NCBI GenBank assembly: GCA_963693365.1
Contig: CAVNZM010000001.1
Location: 19,964,001 to 20,028,000 of the forward strand
Origin: Amoebidium appalachense
Lineage: Eukaryota; Ichthyosporea
Reading direction: 5' to 3'
DNA length: 64,000 bases
Both the position numbers and the translations under genes were made by a program. This document shows, piece after piece, positions 11,019 through 20,639 of this stretch. A model generated the notes under the pieces. That model was not told the DNA's origin, did no database searches, and was given only the letters and a program-made list of their open reading frames with translations. How positions within the stretch are numbered: the first letter of the stretch is position 1; each line of letters begins with the position of its first letter.

Positions 11019-12864
11019 GGTCGGGACCGAGTCTCATGGCTCGGCCCCTGCCTTAGCACCTACGGCTTTGATCTTAGCTCAGGAGGAAGATGTGTTGATT
11101 GGTCTGGTTAAGAATTATTTAAAGGGGCCGGTTGATTCGATTAAATTTAAAAATAAAAGGCAGATGATTAAGGTAGCTAAGTTAGCAAAAATGTGTCAGG
11201 TAGAGCAGGATTTAGTTTATCATTGTTCTGGGCCAGACGGACACCGAGTTTGGGTCCCGACGGCACTTGTGCCTGAGGTTTTGCATATGGTGCATGAGCA
11301 TCCCATGGCTGGTCATTTAGGTGTAAATAGGACGTTGCTTCGTGTTAATCGTTCGTATTTTTGGCCGGGTATGAGTAGGGAGGTGAGGGATTATGTGTTG
11401 TCATGCATGCATTGTCAGGAAAGGAATGAGAGTCCCCACTCTCGTTCCCGCCCGTCGTTTATTAGGGATTTTAATGTTCGTATGTTTGAAAGGGTAGCAG
11501 TGGATGTGGTCGGTCCTTTTAATTCTACGGTTGAGGGTAACACTGTTCTTGTTACCGTCACCGATGTGGCCACTCGTTGGGTTGAAGTTTTTCCTCTCCC
11601 CACTGCTAATGCCGTTTTGTTTGCTCGTATTTTTGTGGATGAAATTTGTCTTAGGTTTGGTTGTCCTCGTGTTTTGTTAACGGATAGGAGTCGTGTGTTT
11701 TTAAATCAGTTGGTGTCGGAGGTGTGTAAAATTTTAAGGGTAGCTCATATCACTACGTCTGCATATCACCCTCAAGCAAATGCCATCTCTGAACGTGTGC
11801 ATGCAGTGTTTCAGAAGTCCTTTGGCAAAATGGTGGATGTGGAGGCTAATGATTGGGATCATATGTCTAGGTTTATTGCTCATTCATATAATTCTACCCC
11901 TCATGCTGTGACTGGTTTTTCTCCGTTTTATTTGGTCTATGGGCAGGAGGCTATTAGTTTGTTAGATACGGCACTTTTGCCGATGGGGGGGGCTGACCGA
12001 CTAACTTATCCCCACTGGACTGAGTTCCGGGAGCAGCTACTAACCCGGGCCCGGGCTGCACGTGATGCAGCTCTGGCCCGTACACAGCAGGCACAGGCAC
12101 GTACAGACGTGTCCACACGTCCGTTACGTGAATTTGCCGAGGGTACTTTAGTTTTAATTAGGGATCATACTAGGAAGAAGAGATATAAGCAGGAGCAGGA
12201 AGGTAAGGGTGAAGGTGAAGGTCTTCGTAAGTATGGTAAGAAATGGTTGCCTCTTTTTATCGGTCCGTATAAAATAGTGGCTAGGTTAGGTCCGACGGAA
12301 TATAAGGTGCAGAGGTTAGATAATGAGAGTGATGTTAGATTTTATAATGTAGATGATATAAAGGAATATTATGATAGGGCCCTTAGGGTTAAACGGCCGG
12401 AGGGCCGTCGAGTGTTAGATGCATTCACCCCCGACTATGACGGGTCGGTGGATGTATCGGAGGCTGCAGTAGATAAAATTATGGATAAAAAGGTTATCGA
12501 AGGTAAGGAAGGTAAGGTAAATTATTATTTAATTCGTTTTGAGGGAGGTTATCAGGAAGATCAGTGGTTGCCTGAGTTTCATTTGGATTGCCCGTTTTCT
12601 ATTCGTGCTTATGAGGCTAGATTAGTGCAGAGGGAGTTGCCTAGTGCTCCCTCTCGGCCAAAGAGAGTTATTCCTCAGTTTAATCGTGGTGTGAAAAAGT
12701 CGGTGGGGGAGGGGGCCGGGGGGGGAGTGATGCAAATACACGTAGACACACGGAGGGAGGGGGAGGGAGGGGAGGAGACCGAGGAGGAGTGTGAACGTAG
12801 TCGTCGGAATTTAATTTATTATCATAGGTGTCTCCGTAGGTATCAAGCTTATGGTGTAGATTAA
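10996..12864 (+). CDS. Element C integrase with chromodomain-like C-terminus
   Basis: HHCC zinc domain: HEHPMAGHLGVNRTLLRVN and CMHCQERN. Catalytic core: VAVDVVGPF, VLLTDRSRVFLN and HPQANAISERVHAVFQ provide D, D and E, although the second motif is TDRSRVF where SDNGxxF is usual. A GPY/F module (LFIGPYKIVARLGPTEYKV) and a chromodomain-like unit (VDKIMDKKVIEGKEGKVNYY, then IRFEGGYQEDQWLPE) follow. Codon third positions are T/A-rich, unlike the GC-rich Copia element nearby. Confidence 0.85.
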   Translation, partial: GRYLSVSEVGTESHGSAPALAPTALILAQEEDVLIGLVKNYLKGPVDSIKFKNKRQMIKVAKLAKMCQVEQDLVYHCSGPDGHRVWVPTALVPEVLHMVHEHPMAGHLGVNRTLLRVNRSYFWPGMSREVRDYVLSCMHCQERNESPHSRSRPSFIRDFNVRMFERVAVDVVGPFNSTVEGNTVLVTVTDVATRWVEVFPLPTANAVLFARIFVDEICLRFGCPRVLLTDRSRVFLNQLVSEVCKILRVAHITTSAYHPQANAISERVHAVFQKSFGKMVDVEANDWDHMSRFIAHSYNSTPHAVTGFSPFYLVYGQEAISLLDTALLPMGGADRLTYPHWTEFREQLLTRARAARDAALARTQQAQARTDVSTRPLREFAEGTLVLIRDHTRKKRYKQEQEGKGEGEGLRKYGKKWLPLFIGPYKIVARLGPTEYKVQRLDNESDVRFYNVDDIKEYYDRALRVKRPEGRRVLDAFTPDYDGSVDVSEAAVDKIMDKKVIEGKEGKVNYYLIRFEGGYQEDQWLPEFHLDCPFSIRAYEARLVQRELPSAPSRPKRVIPQFNRGVKKSVGEGAGGGVMQIHVDTRREGEGGEETEEECERSRRNLIYYHRCLRRYQAYGVD

Positions 12865-12996
12865 TTTATTATTTTTCTTCGTAATTTATTTAATTTAATT
12901 TTTTTTAGGAGACTGATTAGTCTATGTCTTTTTAGGGGGTGTTAGATGTAATGTGACTGAGGTGGGACTCAGCTTTTCCGGGGGCCGGGGGGGAGT

Positions 12997-13739
12997 TGAC
13001 ATATACTAATCCGTCTCAGCAGATTAGCCTAAGTCTACGATCGAGATCGGGGGGGGGGGGGGGGGGAGGAGGGGGGGGGGGGGGGGGGGGGGGGAGGTGG
13101 CCCGGGTCCACAGATCATCAAGATCAAGTCCGGGGCCTCAAGATAGCTGTACAGCTGCGTGCATCTTGCCTCTGCCGGCGCAGGGCATTGGACCACGTCA
13201 GCCGGGACAGCCGTCCAATAGAATTCTAATTAGTGTGTAGGATAGATCGTAGGAGGACTTAGGAATGTCATTGTTCGGGCAGAAGCCCTTTTGTAAGGAT
13301 TGGCAAGGTTTGATAGTATATGTTGCCAAACGTATTTATATATTTAGATGTAGAGGAAAGGGGGGGAGGGAGGGGGGGGGAGGATAGTATGAAATGTAGA
13401 TTTAGACTCTGCGGTGCCACTAGGGGGAGGGTGAGGGGTGAGACTTGGATAAATATATTAGTTGAGTAGATCGACTTAGCTCGTGCAGGCGCACGATAAA
13501 AGTAGATCGGAATGTTAATGGAATGTGGCATCGTAGAGGGCCAGGTGATGATGATCTTGTAGGGCACGGCCTTGATGGCCTCAGTCGTAACTTAGACTCA
13601 ATCCGTACGGATCTAAGTTTGCCCGTCGGAGCCTGGTCTTAATAAACTTTACCGTTTTTCTGTACACGTTCGTTCCTTTTCGTGTGTGTACACTTAGTAG
13701 AGTGCCGCGTCTCTAGTACACATATATTAGGATACGACA
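12997..13739 (+). repeat. Element C 3' LTR
   Basis: 743 bp. Its poly-G tract is interrupted by a GGAGGAGG segment near 13067-13072, unlike the 5' copy. The terminal motif and AATAAA are conserved. Confidence 0.92.
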
Positions 13740-13744
13740 GGCTC

Positions 13745-14788
13745 GACCGGATCTCTGCCATAAAGCATGAAGAATGGCGTGTCCCCCAAGGAAGAGTGGT
13801 AGGCGGTGCGGTAGGAAAACAGTACTTGCGGTAAGTAGTCAATCCATTCGTGGTGTTTATCCTGCACGAGAGTGGCAAGAATATTCTTAAGTGTGCGATT
13901 GAATCGCTCTACGGCACCATTGGTCTGGGGGCTGTAGGGACTTGCAAAAATTCGTTTTGTAGCCAACACTCGACAGACATCTGTGACCAACATAGCTGCC
14001 AAATTCGCGCCGTTGTCTGATACTAAAAATTCCGGACGACCGTGACGGCAGTAGATGGAGTCTTCGAATGCCTTTGCCACATCTTCGGCTGTGGGTGTTT
14101 TGTGAAATAAAATCACTTCCGGCCAGCGAGTGAAGAGGTCGAGAAACACCAACAGGGAAACTCTGAGATCAGATTTCGTAGGCATCTCAGTAATGTCCAT
14201 AGACACGTATTGAAAGGGATAGGTGGGGATAAAACCATCGTGAATTCGTAGTTTCTTTTGCATTCGGGGTGTCTTCCGGTATTGACAGGCTTTGCATGTG
14301 GTTACCCACTGCACCGAGTCTTGCCATACACGTGGCCACCATGCTATCTGGGTAACACGGTGGAAGGTGCGTGCTGCGTCGAGGTGACCTGCGGTTGGGG
14401 CGTCGTGACATGCGGCCAAAACGAGGCGCACAAGCGTAGACGGCACCCAAATTCGTGGTTCCTTGCTGGGTTTGCGGGGGCCACGCTGTTCTAGGACCCA
14501 CACATACACAAGGTCATTGTCTATGGTGCAGCGACTAGCTTCCATCGCGATTTCGTTGCCAAATAATTCGTAGCCCGGTGCTTTTTCCAGGTAGGCCCTG
14601 ACTTTCGCAATGTGTTTATCAGCCTTCTGTGCTGACACATACTGTTCATAGGTGGGCATTCGTCCATCCGCTTTTGGGGGAATAAATTCTGGCGGTGTGG
14701 TATTAGGTTTTGTGGGTTCAGCTGGGGGTGGGTGGGTGGCAGCTTGTGCCTGCGCTGTCGCTGCGGCGGAGCGTGTTACCGCAAACAC
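13745..14788 (-). CDS. Element A integrase (interrupted by element C)
   Basis: The zinc-binding HHCC region is visible (HLDAARTFHRVTQIAWW ... CKACQYRK), then the catalytic core with all three acidic residues: VSMDITEMP, LVSDNGANLAA and NGAVERFNRTLK. The frame runs to FFMLYGRDPVEP, where element C enters. It resumes in the same sense at 6655 on the far side of C. Integrase inserts the cDNA, and the attached chromodomain biases the target site. Confidence 0.88.
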
Positions 14789-14829
14789 CGTGGACGAGCC
14801 CGAGACTGTGCCGATCAGTGAGGGGTATG

Positions 14830-15644
14830 TCAGCTCAGTATCTTCGGGTCCTGGTTGCGCATTTCTTTAGATGGCCGAGAGAGTCCATCAGCATTGCTGT
14901 GGTGTTTGCCCGCCCTGTGCTGAATTTCGTATGTGTATGCGGAAAGCGCCATTTGCCAGCCTGCAACAACAGGTTCCGGTGCATCGCCGGTAGACAGAAT
15001 GCGCGTCAAGCTGGAGTGGTCGGTTCGTAACAAGAAAGGAGCCCCATAGGTGTAAGCGCGAAATGCTTTGCACACAGCCCAATACACACCTAAGGCTTCC
15101 TTTTATTCGCCGCATAATTTCGTTCACTCTTAGAGAGTGTTCTGCTAGCATAAGCTATGGGTCGTTCTTTGCCGTCATCACCTACCTGCGAAATCACTGC
15201 GCCCAGAGCATACTGTGAAGCATCTGAGTCAACAATAAAAGGTTTGGTGAAATCGGGGTGAGCAAGCACAGGTGCATTAATTAACGCATTCTTAAGGGTA
15301 TCGTATGCTTTCTCCTGTTCCGTACCCCACACCCATGCAGCATTTTTCTGTGCTTTCTTTTTCGTGGCCAAAATAGCTGCAGAATCGGCGTGCAAATTTT
15401 TTGCTTCGTCTTTTCGTTGTTTTGCGCTGCCGTTGCGTTTGGCGGGTTTCGTAGAGGGGGGCATTTTTGCGTGAATTCGTTTTAGTAATTCTGAATCCTC
15501 CTTCGAGGTGCCCAGCATTCGCGTGAGTGGTTCAGCCGTATGGCTGAAATCGTCCACAAATATTCGATAATATGAAAATAACCCGAGGTCACTTCGTAGC
15601 TCAGATAAATTTTGTGGGTAGCTTTTATTCTTTATTGCTGCCAC
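14830..15644 (-). pseudogene. Element A RT connection and RNase H (two frames)
   Basis: 15644 to 15090 encodes the post-RT segment and the start of RNase H (FIVDSDASQYALGAVIS, RPIAYASRTLSKSERNYA). 15087 to 14830 continues in another frame (FLLRTDHSSLTRIL, then HRAGKHHSNADGLSRP, the usual end of Gypsy RNase H). A one-base indel in an A4G2 run near 15097-15104 separates the two. A further frame change near 14870 joins it to the integrase frame. Confidence 0.8.
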
Positions 15645-15660
15645 TTTTTCTGGGTCTACC

Positions 15661-17838
15661 TTAATACCATCCGGGCATACGCGATGGCCTAAATAGCCAA
15701 CATGAATCTAAATGCCCAAAATGTTCTTCGATAGTGGGTGACATAACTAATATATCATCGAGATATATGAGTACATGTGTCCACAGCATACCAGCGAATA
15801 CACGGTTCATCATCCTTGAAAAGACAGCAGGCATGTTACTTACTCCAAAAGGTGCGCGTGCGAATTGATACTGCCCCCAGGGGGTGGTAAATGCAAGTTT
15901 TTCTTTGTCGTTATCGGCTACTTTGACTTGGTGGTAACCACCGTTTAAATCAAGTGCGGAAAACACGCGGGCACCTCTGAGCATACCCAGAGCCATGTCA
16001 ATTCGTGGTAAAGGGTAACCGTCTTTCTTCGTAATCAAGTTCAGCATTCTAAAATCAATGCAGACTCTTAAAGACCCGTCCTTTTTCGCCACCAACACCA
16101 TCGGAGCGGAGTAAGGGCTGGACGCAGGCTCAATCACTCCAAACTCTACCCAATTTTGAATTTGTTTGTGTAGGCTATCGCGAAGGTGATGTGGGATGTT
16201 ATAGGGCCTGCGGTACTGTGGTATGGTGGTAGTTACTTCGATCGACAGTTCGTCTAAGGTACTCAAACCAAAGTCGTTGTCGTGTGCAGAGAACACATGC
16301 TTCCATTTCTTAAGCAGTTTTCGTATCCGTTTCGCCAACGGTTTCCGTTGGTCTGGGGGAGTTCCAGGCATGTCGTATTCTTCTGGAGGTTTGACCCCAA
16401 AAGGCAAGTCGTCGTCTGTGGCGGCTTCCCCGTCGGAGGTACATTCGTGCGTACGCTTTCGTAAATTATTCGTATCCTCCAGTGCAGTGGTAGATGGTGC
16501 CCCATCTGCTGCTTCGATAGTAGGTGGCCCTACCTCTGGTTTTGTTCGTGCTGGATTACCAAAACCATTCATTTTCGTGGAACTGCGCTGTGTGGTGTTC
16601 TCTTTCGTACTCATATTCATAATTTTACTCCGTTCACACACCTTAATACTACCGTTAATATTAGTAGCCGCCTGGAAAGTGTGTGGTTCGTGTTCGGTGG
16701 GTTCTTCGGTTGATTCCTGCGAAGAAAAGTTCGTTTTAGCAGAGGTACCTAATGGATGGCCAGGGTGTGGGGTTGTCGCCCTCCTGGTTCCATTACCGGA
16801 GTGTGGACGTGCTAAAAGAGTAACAGTGTCATCTGATTGCAAGGGAATAAACATGGCCACCTCCGTACCAGGGCCTAGGTACACATGATGGTCCGATGTG
16901 TTAGTCAACAACACCTTGCATTCGTATTCGTCCTCGATCACACTTTCTTCGCTAGTGGAGAGGGGGGGTTCGTTATTCGAAATTCGAGCTAAACTGGTGA
17001 CACTGCATGCTGTTGTGTAAGCCCGTGAATTAAGTGGACCACATGGAACCACTGTGCCCATACAACAGTCTAAAGTTCGTGGTGGTGGTGCGCCGGCAGC
17101 GAGTTTTATTTTACACGTTGCGATATTTGACGCATCTACCGGGAGGTGAATACCTGTGGTGGTAATTAATACGCGAGAAACAGCTGTCTCCTCCGCACTC
17201 CCACGCAACCACCACACCGGAATACTGCACCTGCGATTTCCCTTAGCATACATGAACGAAAGTTCTGCAGCACCGTAATCAATTCGTCCCTGTTGTGGCC
17301 CCATGAAATCAACACCTAATAAGGCATCATATGGTAGATTATCAATCACATGCCATCTGTGCACCACTAGAGCAGATTCGTTGGGAATGGCGAGAGTGAG
17401 AGATATACTTCCTTGGCATGTCATTTCGTTACTTTGTGCATCCAGTACACTAAAATTAGGAACATGCTGAATTCGTTTTCTTGCCACTACAGGGAGAGAT
17501 TCGTAAAATGCTGTGCTTATACAGCTATGGCTAGCACCAGAGTCGACAACTACTGTGACTAGCTTCCCATGCACATACATTCGCGCAAGTGTGGCTGTGC
17601 ATTTATTTTCGTGGGTTAATGTGCACACAGTGGCATTTTCATGCCGTGGTTCTGCAATGGAGGAGTGCACACGGTCAGCAAAATGCACATTTTTCTTTTT
17701 GCGCGGGGGCGGGGTGTGCGTGTGCATGGGGGGGTCAGTACACGGGGGTAACTGTTCGTGGGGGGGTGGGGCACATGCAGATTCGTGGGAGGGCTCCGAG
17801 ACAACAGAAATTTCCGCACCAGTAGATTTATTTTGCAA
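15661..17838 (-). CDS. Element A protease and reverse transcriptase N-terminal part (frame broken)
   Basis: An aspartic protease active site VDSGASHSCIS lies at about residues 108-118. A Ty3-type RT follows: PYSAPMVLVAKKDGSLRVC, RIDMALGMLRGARVFSALDL, FGVSNMPAVFSRMMNR and the catalytic LIYLDDILVMSP. After EEHFGHLDS the frame leaves the family pattern and stops. The expected continuation (HVGYLGHRVCPDGIKVDP) is encoded in another frame about 10 bases later, so roughly 20-25 codons are missing between them (near 15700-15710). Stops separate this frame from gag. The product as it stands would be an inactive RT fragment. Confidence 0.85.
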   Translation of the reverse strand: MQNKSTGAEISVVSEPSHESACAPPPHEQLPPCTDPPMHTHTPPPRKKKNVHFADRVHSSIAEPRHENATVCTLTHENKCTATLARMYVHGKLVTVVVDSGASHSCISTAFYESLPVVARKRIQHVPNFSVLDAQSNEMTCQGSISLTLAIPNESALVVHRWHVIDNLPYDALLGVDFMGPQQGRIDYGAAELSFMYAKGNRRCSIPVWWLRGSAEETAVSRVLITTTGIHLPVDASNIATCKIKLAAGAPPPRTLDCCMGTVVPCGPLNSRAYTTACSVTSLARISNNEPPLSTSEESVIEDEYECKVLLTNTSDHHVYLGPGTEVAMFIPLQSDDTVTLLARPHSGNGTRRATTPHPGHPLGTSAKTNFSSQESTEEPTEHEPHTFQAATNINGSIKVCERSKIMNMSTKENTTQRSSTKMNGFGNPARTKPEVGPPTIEAADGAPSTTALEDTNNLRKRTHECTSDGEAATDDDLPFGVKPPEEYDMPGTPPDQRKPLAKRIRKLLKKWKHVFSAHDNDFGLSTLDELSIEVTTTIPQYRRPYNIPHHLRDSLHKQIQNWVEFGVIEPASSPYSAPMVLVAKKDGSLRVCIDFRMLNLITKKDGYPLPRIDMALGMLRGARVFSALDLNGGYHQVKVADNDKEKLAFTTPWGQYQFARAPFGVSNMPAVFSRMMNRVFAGMLWTHVLIYLDDILVMSPTIEEHFGHLDSCWLFRPSRMPGWY

Positions 17839-17935
17839 TTTATCTGCCAGTCTGAGGGGAACACAGTTCCAGCTCTGCTATTAAATCAAATACATTATGT
17901 TCTACTGGGGAGAGACCAGTCCCTTGCCCGCCTTC

Positions 17936-19927
17936 CTATTCTACACGTGCTCTCTTGAACTTGGCCCGATTAGCCTCAATCTCTGCCTTGCGGGTTCCCT
18001 TCTTAAAGTTGGGGTCGTACTTGGGGCAAATTGGTGACCCCCCAAAGTGCCCCTTCTGCTTGCAGGAGTGGCATTCGAATTTGAGGGCCGGGCACGTCTT
18101 GCCTTCGGCGTGGCTGCCGTACTTGCACCCACGGTTGCAGGGGGTGGTGCCCATGCGCGAAAAAATAGACGGCTTCTCGCTGGCACCAGATCCACCACCG
18201 GGTTGCTGTTTTGTGGGGGGTTTCTGTGTTAGAATGGTGGATGGGGTTCGTGTGTGCCTGTCTCTTTCTTTTTCTGCGAGATAGGCAACAACTCCAGACA
18301 GGGTCAATTCTTCTTCTTTTCGTGTTTGTCTGAGTTGATATTTGCGAAATTCTTGTTCGTCTTCCCCAACCAATCGGTGAGACAAATCCAAAATTTGGTG
18401 TGCCTCAGACTTAAGGGGGTACACACGTGCCCACAAACGCGCATGCCTGCTTGCAAATTCGGCCACCTTTTGCTTGCCTTGTTTGAGTGCATTTAATTCG
18501 GCACTGAGTGCCTCTTGCACACGCTGGTCGTGAAATTTCGTAACTAGTGCATGTGCAAATGCATCAAACGTGAGTTCTCCCTGTGTCCTGGTAAAATTCG
18601 TGTACCACACACGGGCGGGGGAAGCAAGAGGAAAGCACTGCACCGCCCAGCGAACAGCAAGTGTGGGGGGGACCCCTGCAATGCAAAACATCTGCTGGGA
18701 AAATTCGTGCAGCCATTCAATCACCGTGCATTTATCCTGCAAGTCACCCTTGTATTCTGGTAGTTTCAATGCAGCCAAGATGGGGCCGTATTCGGATGCA
18801 TGCAACTGGCGGAGAGGGTGCAACCACAGTTTTTCGTGCTCTGCAAAGTGCTTGTTCAATATAGACCCAGCCTTACCTCCTGAGCCTGTGCTGACATCAG
18901 AGCCTCTCGGGCGACTTGGCGTGCCTGCCAGTCCACCTGCAGACGCCAGAGGGGATCCTGCAAGGGGGATTTCGTTAAATACGGGTGCTTTAGGCTGGTC
19001 GAAGTGATCTTCTTCATGCACTTTCGCAGTCATGTGTTCGTTTTCGTTTGTGGGTGTGTCTTCGTAACTTTGTTCGTGTTTTTCTTCATTTTCAGCATCA
19101 GAATCAGTGTAGCTGAGTGTGCGCGCAAGCACATCCTTATATGTAAATTTAGTGGGGGGTGCAATTACCTTGGGATCAGTGCACCCAGATGGGACCGGGG
19201 ACAAAGGCTTCTTGCCTGTGGTGGGTGGGGGAGGACGGGGGGTGGTGGGCACCGTCGTATTTTTCACACGTGCCTCAGCCACCAACTGTGCTTCCCGCTC
19301 CAACTCAGACCATTTCGCGGACGTGCACAACATTCTAGACAGTGTGGTGTCTTCCATCTGCGAAATCTCACTGTAAATCTGCGCGACATCAGCTTCGAGG
19401 TCCATCACAGGCCGCCCAGCATCGATTGCAGTTTGAATGGCACGTCTCAGAGTTTCAATACGATAGAACTTGGAGAGAACACGGCCCCGCACCTCTGCCA
19501 GAGCTGTGGCAGTGTCCCGGTCTTGTTTCGTTTTTTCCTTCGTTGCTACTTGAAGTTCGTTCGTGTGTTTGTTGGTGTTCGTGTGTTCGTTGGTGTTCGT
19601 ATGTTCGTTGGTTTTCGTGTGTTCGTTGCGCTTCGTTTTGTCTTTGGGTTTCGTGCTTTCGTTGGGCTTCGTTTGTTCGTTGCCAGTGGGCTTCGTAGTT
19701 GCCTTTGTGTTCGTGTGTGTGTTGGGTTTTGTGATCGTGTTCGGTTTCTGGGGAGCACGAGGCTGTGTAGGGGGAGGGGTGGGGAGTGTTTTCGTGCCCT
19801 GCCCCGGAGTCTTGGCTTTCTTCTGCGTTGGGGGCGGCGGTTTGACTGCGGTAGGCTTCTTGGTGTCACGTGTCAGTTTGCTTTCATTGTCCGAGAGTAC
19901 AGGGTAGTCGTCAAATTCGCCCGCCAT
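17936..19927 (-). CDS. Element A Gag polyprotein (663 aa)
   Basis: This is an intact frame from an ATG 50 bases inside the element. The N-terminal ~130 residues are low-complexity Lys/Thr/Asn/Glu (repeated NEHT/NTNEHT motifs) and Pro-rich. A retrotransposon Gag capsid-like helical region lies at about residues 390-560 (WLHEFSQQMFCIAG, then RVWYTNFTRTQGELTFDAFA). A C-terminal Cys/His cluster (CHSCKQKGHFGGSPIC, CX2CX4HX6C, with further Cys before it) is a variant zinc knuckle for RNA binding. The coding strand is strikingly rich in ACGAA pentamers. Confidence 0.85.
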   Translation of the reverse strand: MAGEFDDYPVLSDNESKLTRDTKKPTAVKPPPPTQKKAKTPGQGTKTLPTPPPTQPRAPQKPNTITKPNTHTNTKATTKPTGNEQTKPNESTKPKDKTKRNEHTKTNEHTNTNEHTNTNKHTNELQVATKEKTKQDRDTATALAEVRGRVLSKFYRIETLRRAIQTAIDAGRPVMDLEADVAQIYSEISQMEDTTLSRMLCTSAKWSELEREAQLVAEARVKNTTVPTTPRPPPPTTGKKPLSPVPSGCTDPKVIAPPTKFTYKDVLARTLSYTDSDAENEEKHEQSYEDTPTNENEHMTAKVHEEDHFDQPKAPVFNEIPLAGSPLASAGGLAGTPSRPRGSDVSTGSGGKAGSILNKHFAEHEKLWLHPLRQLHASEYGPILAALKLPEYKGDLQDKCTVIEWLHEFSQQMFCIAGVPPTLAVRWAVQCFPLASPARVWYTNFTRTQGELTFDAFAHALVTKFHDQRVQEALSAELNALKQGKQKVAEFASRHARLWARVYPLKSEAHQILDLSHRLVGEDEQEFRKYQLRQTRKEEELTLSGVVAYLAEKERDRHTRTPSTILTQKPPTKQQPGGGSGASEKPSIFSRMGTTPCNRGCKYGSHAEGKTCPALKFECHSCKQKGHFGGSPICPKYDPNFKKGTRKAEIEANRAKFKRARVE

Positions 19928-19960
19928 GGTTGAAGAGATTCTTGAAAGATGTGAGATTCT

Positions 19961-19978
19961 GGAACTGCGCGGTCGCCA
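19961..19978 (-). other. Primer-binding site of element A
   Basis: On the minus strand TGGCGACCGCGCAGTTCC begins one base after the LTR ends. The leading TGG is expected for pairing with a tRNA 3' CCA end. The tRNA identity was not established. Confidence 0.6.
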
Positions 19979-19979
19979 A

Positions 19980-20589
19980 TGTAAACAGTTGAACTAGTTG
20001 GGATAAGGCAGAGAACAACTGAATCAGAATAAAGACAGAGAACGGGTAGTAAGGCACACGCGGCCAGGTTACTATTTAATGTGCTCGTTCAGAGTGATCC
20101 CCCGTACTGGGACGGCTTGTTTATATAGCCCCCAGGTTCCGGATCATCTGGATGGGTGGCATTGATGCCTTCGTGACTTCTGACCAGTCAGAAGAGTGCG
20201 GTCGTCTTTATGTGCACACAGTGCACCAATAACATGAAGCTAACTAAAAGGATAACTTTGTGGCAAATGATTGGTCAATACTTAAGCCCGTTTAGGTTTA
20301 TGCAACTGGGTCTGATTTCCTTATTGGTTCCGTTCGTTTAGCTATAGATGTCGCCTCCGTAGTGGATGAGACTTGCATTCCTATCCTAGCGGTTCTCGAA
20401 TTCTATTGGTTCATACTGACTGCACGGCCACTGCATATTGCCGGCGCCGCGGCTCAGTCGTGAGCCGCAGCCCGCGGCTGTCGCGTGTGATATTGATCTG
20501 ATCATATGTACACAATATCTACGTGATCACTATGATATGTACAGTATATTCGTAATAGTAAACATGTACGGCGTGTACAGATGTTTACA
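19980..20589 (-). repeat. Element A 5' LTR
   Basis: 610 bp, the promoter-bearing copy for this minus-strand element. It is followed on the minus strand, after one base, by the primer-binding site and is flanked by the GCACG duplication at 20590-20594. Confidence 0.93.
20119..20127 (-). promoter_or_regulatory. TATA box of element A LTR
   Basis: TATATAAAC on the minus strand within the 5' LTR, upstream of gag. The same motif occurs at 5480-5488 in the other LTR. Confidence 0.5.
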
Positions 20590-20639
20590 GCACGTCTCTT
20601 GCACGTCCCCGTTGTGCTCACACTACCACATCTCCCCCT

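Larger units (their letters stand above)
6661..13739 (+). mobile_element. Ty3/Gypsy element C (chromovirus-type), inserted in element A integrase
   Basis: LTRs are at 6661-7400 (740 bp) and 12997-13739 (743 bp), both TGACATATAC...GGATACGACA. They differ in a long poly-G tract and at least one substitution (7197 region against 13536). Target duplication GGCTC is at 6656-6660 and 13740-13744. A G-rich polypurine tract precedes the right LTR (about 12978-12995). Coding order is protease, RT, RNase H, integrase, chromodomain-like. No canonical gag capsid or zinc knuckle is visible, and no TGG-type primer-binding site follows the left LTR. Confidence 0.93.
5341..20589 (-). mobile_element. Ty3/Gypsy element A (chromovirus-type), inserted in element B's LTR
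   Basis: Two LTRs of 610 bp (5341-5950 and 19980-20589) look identical by eye and carry the perfect terminal inverted repeat TGTAAACA...TGTTTACA. The target duplication GCACG is at 5336-5340 and 20590-20594. Coding is on the minus strand: gag (19927 to 17936), protease-RT (17838 to 15661), RNase H (15644 to 14830), integrase (14788 to 13745), then, beyond inserted element C, the integrase tail and chromodomain (6655 to 6016). The polypurine tract AGAAGGGGGGGAG abuts the left LTR at 5951-5963. Although the LTRs look identical, pol carries a deletion and frameshifts. Confidence 0.93.
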
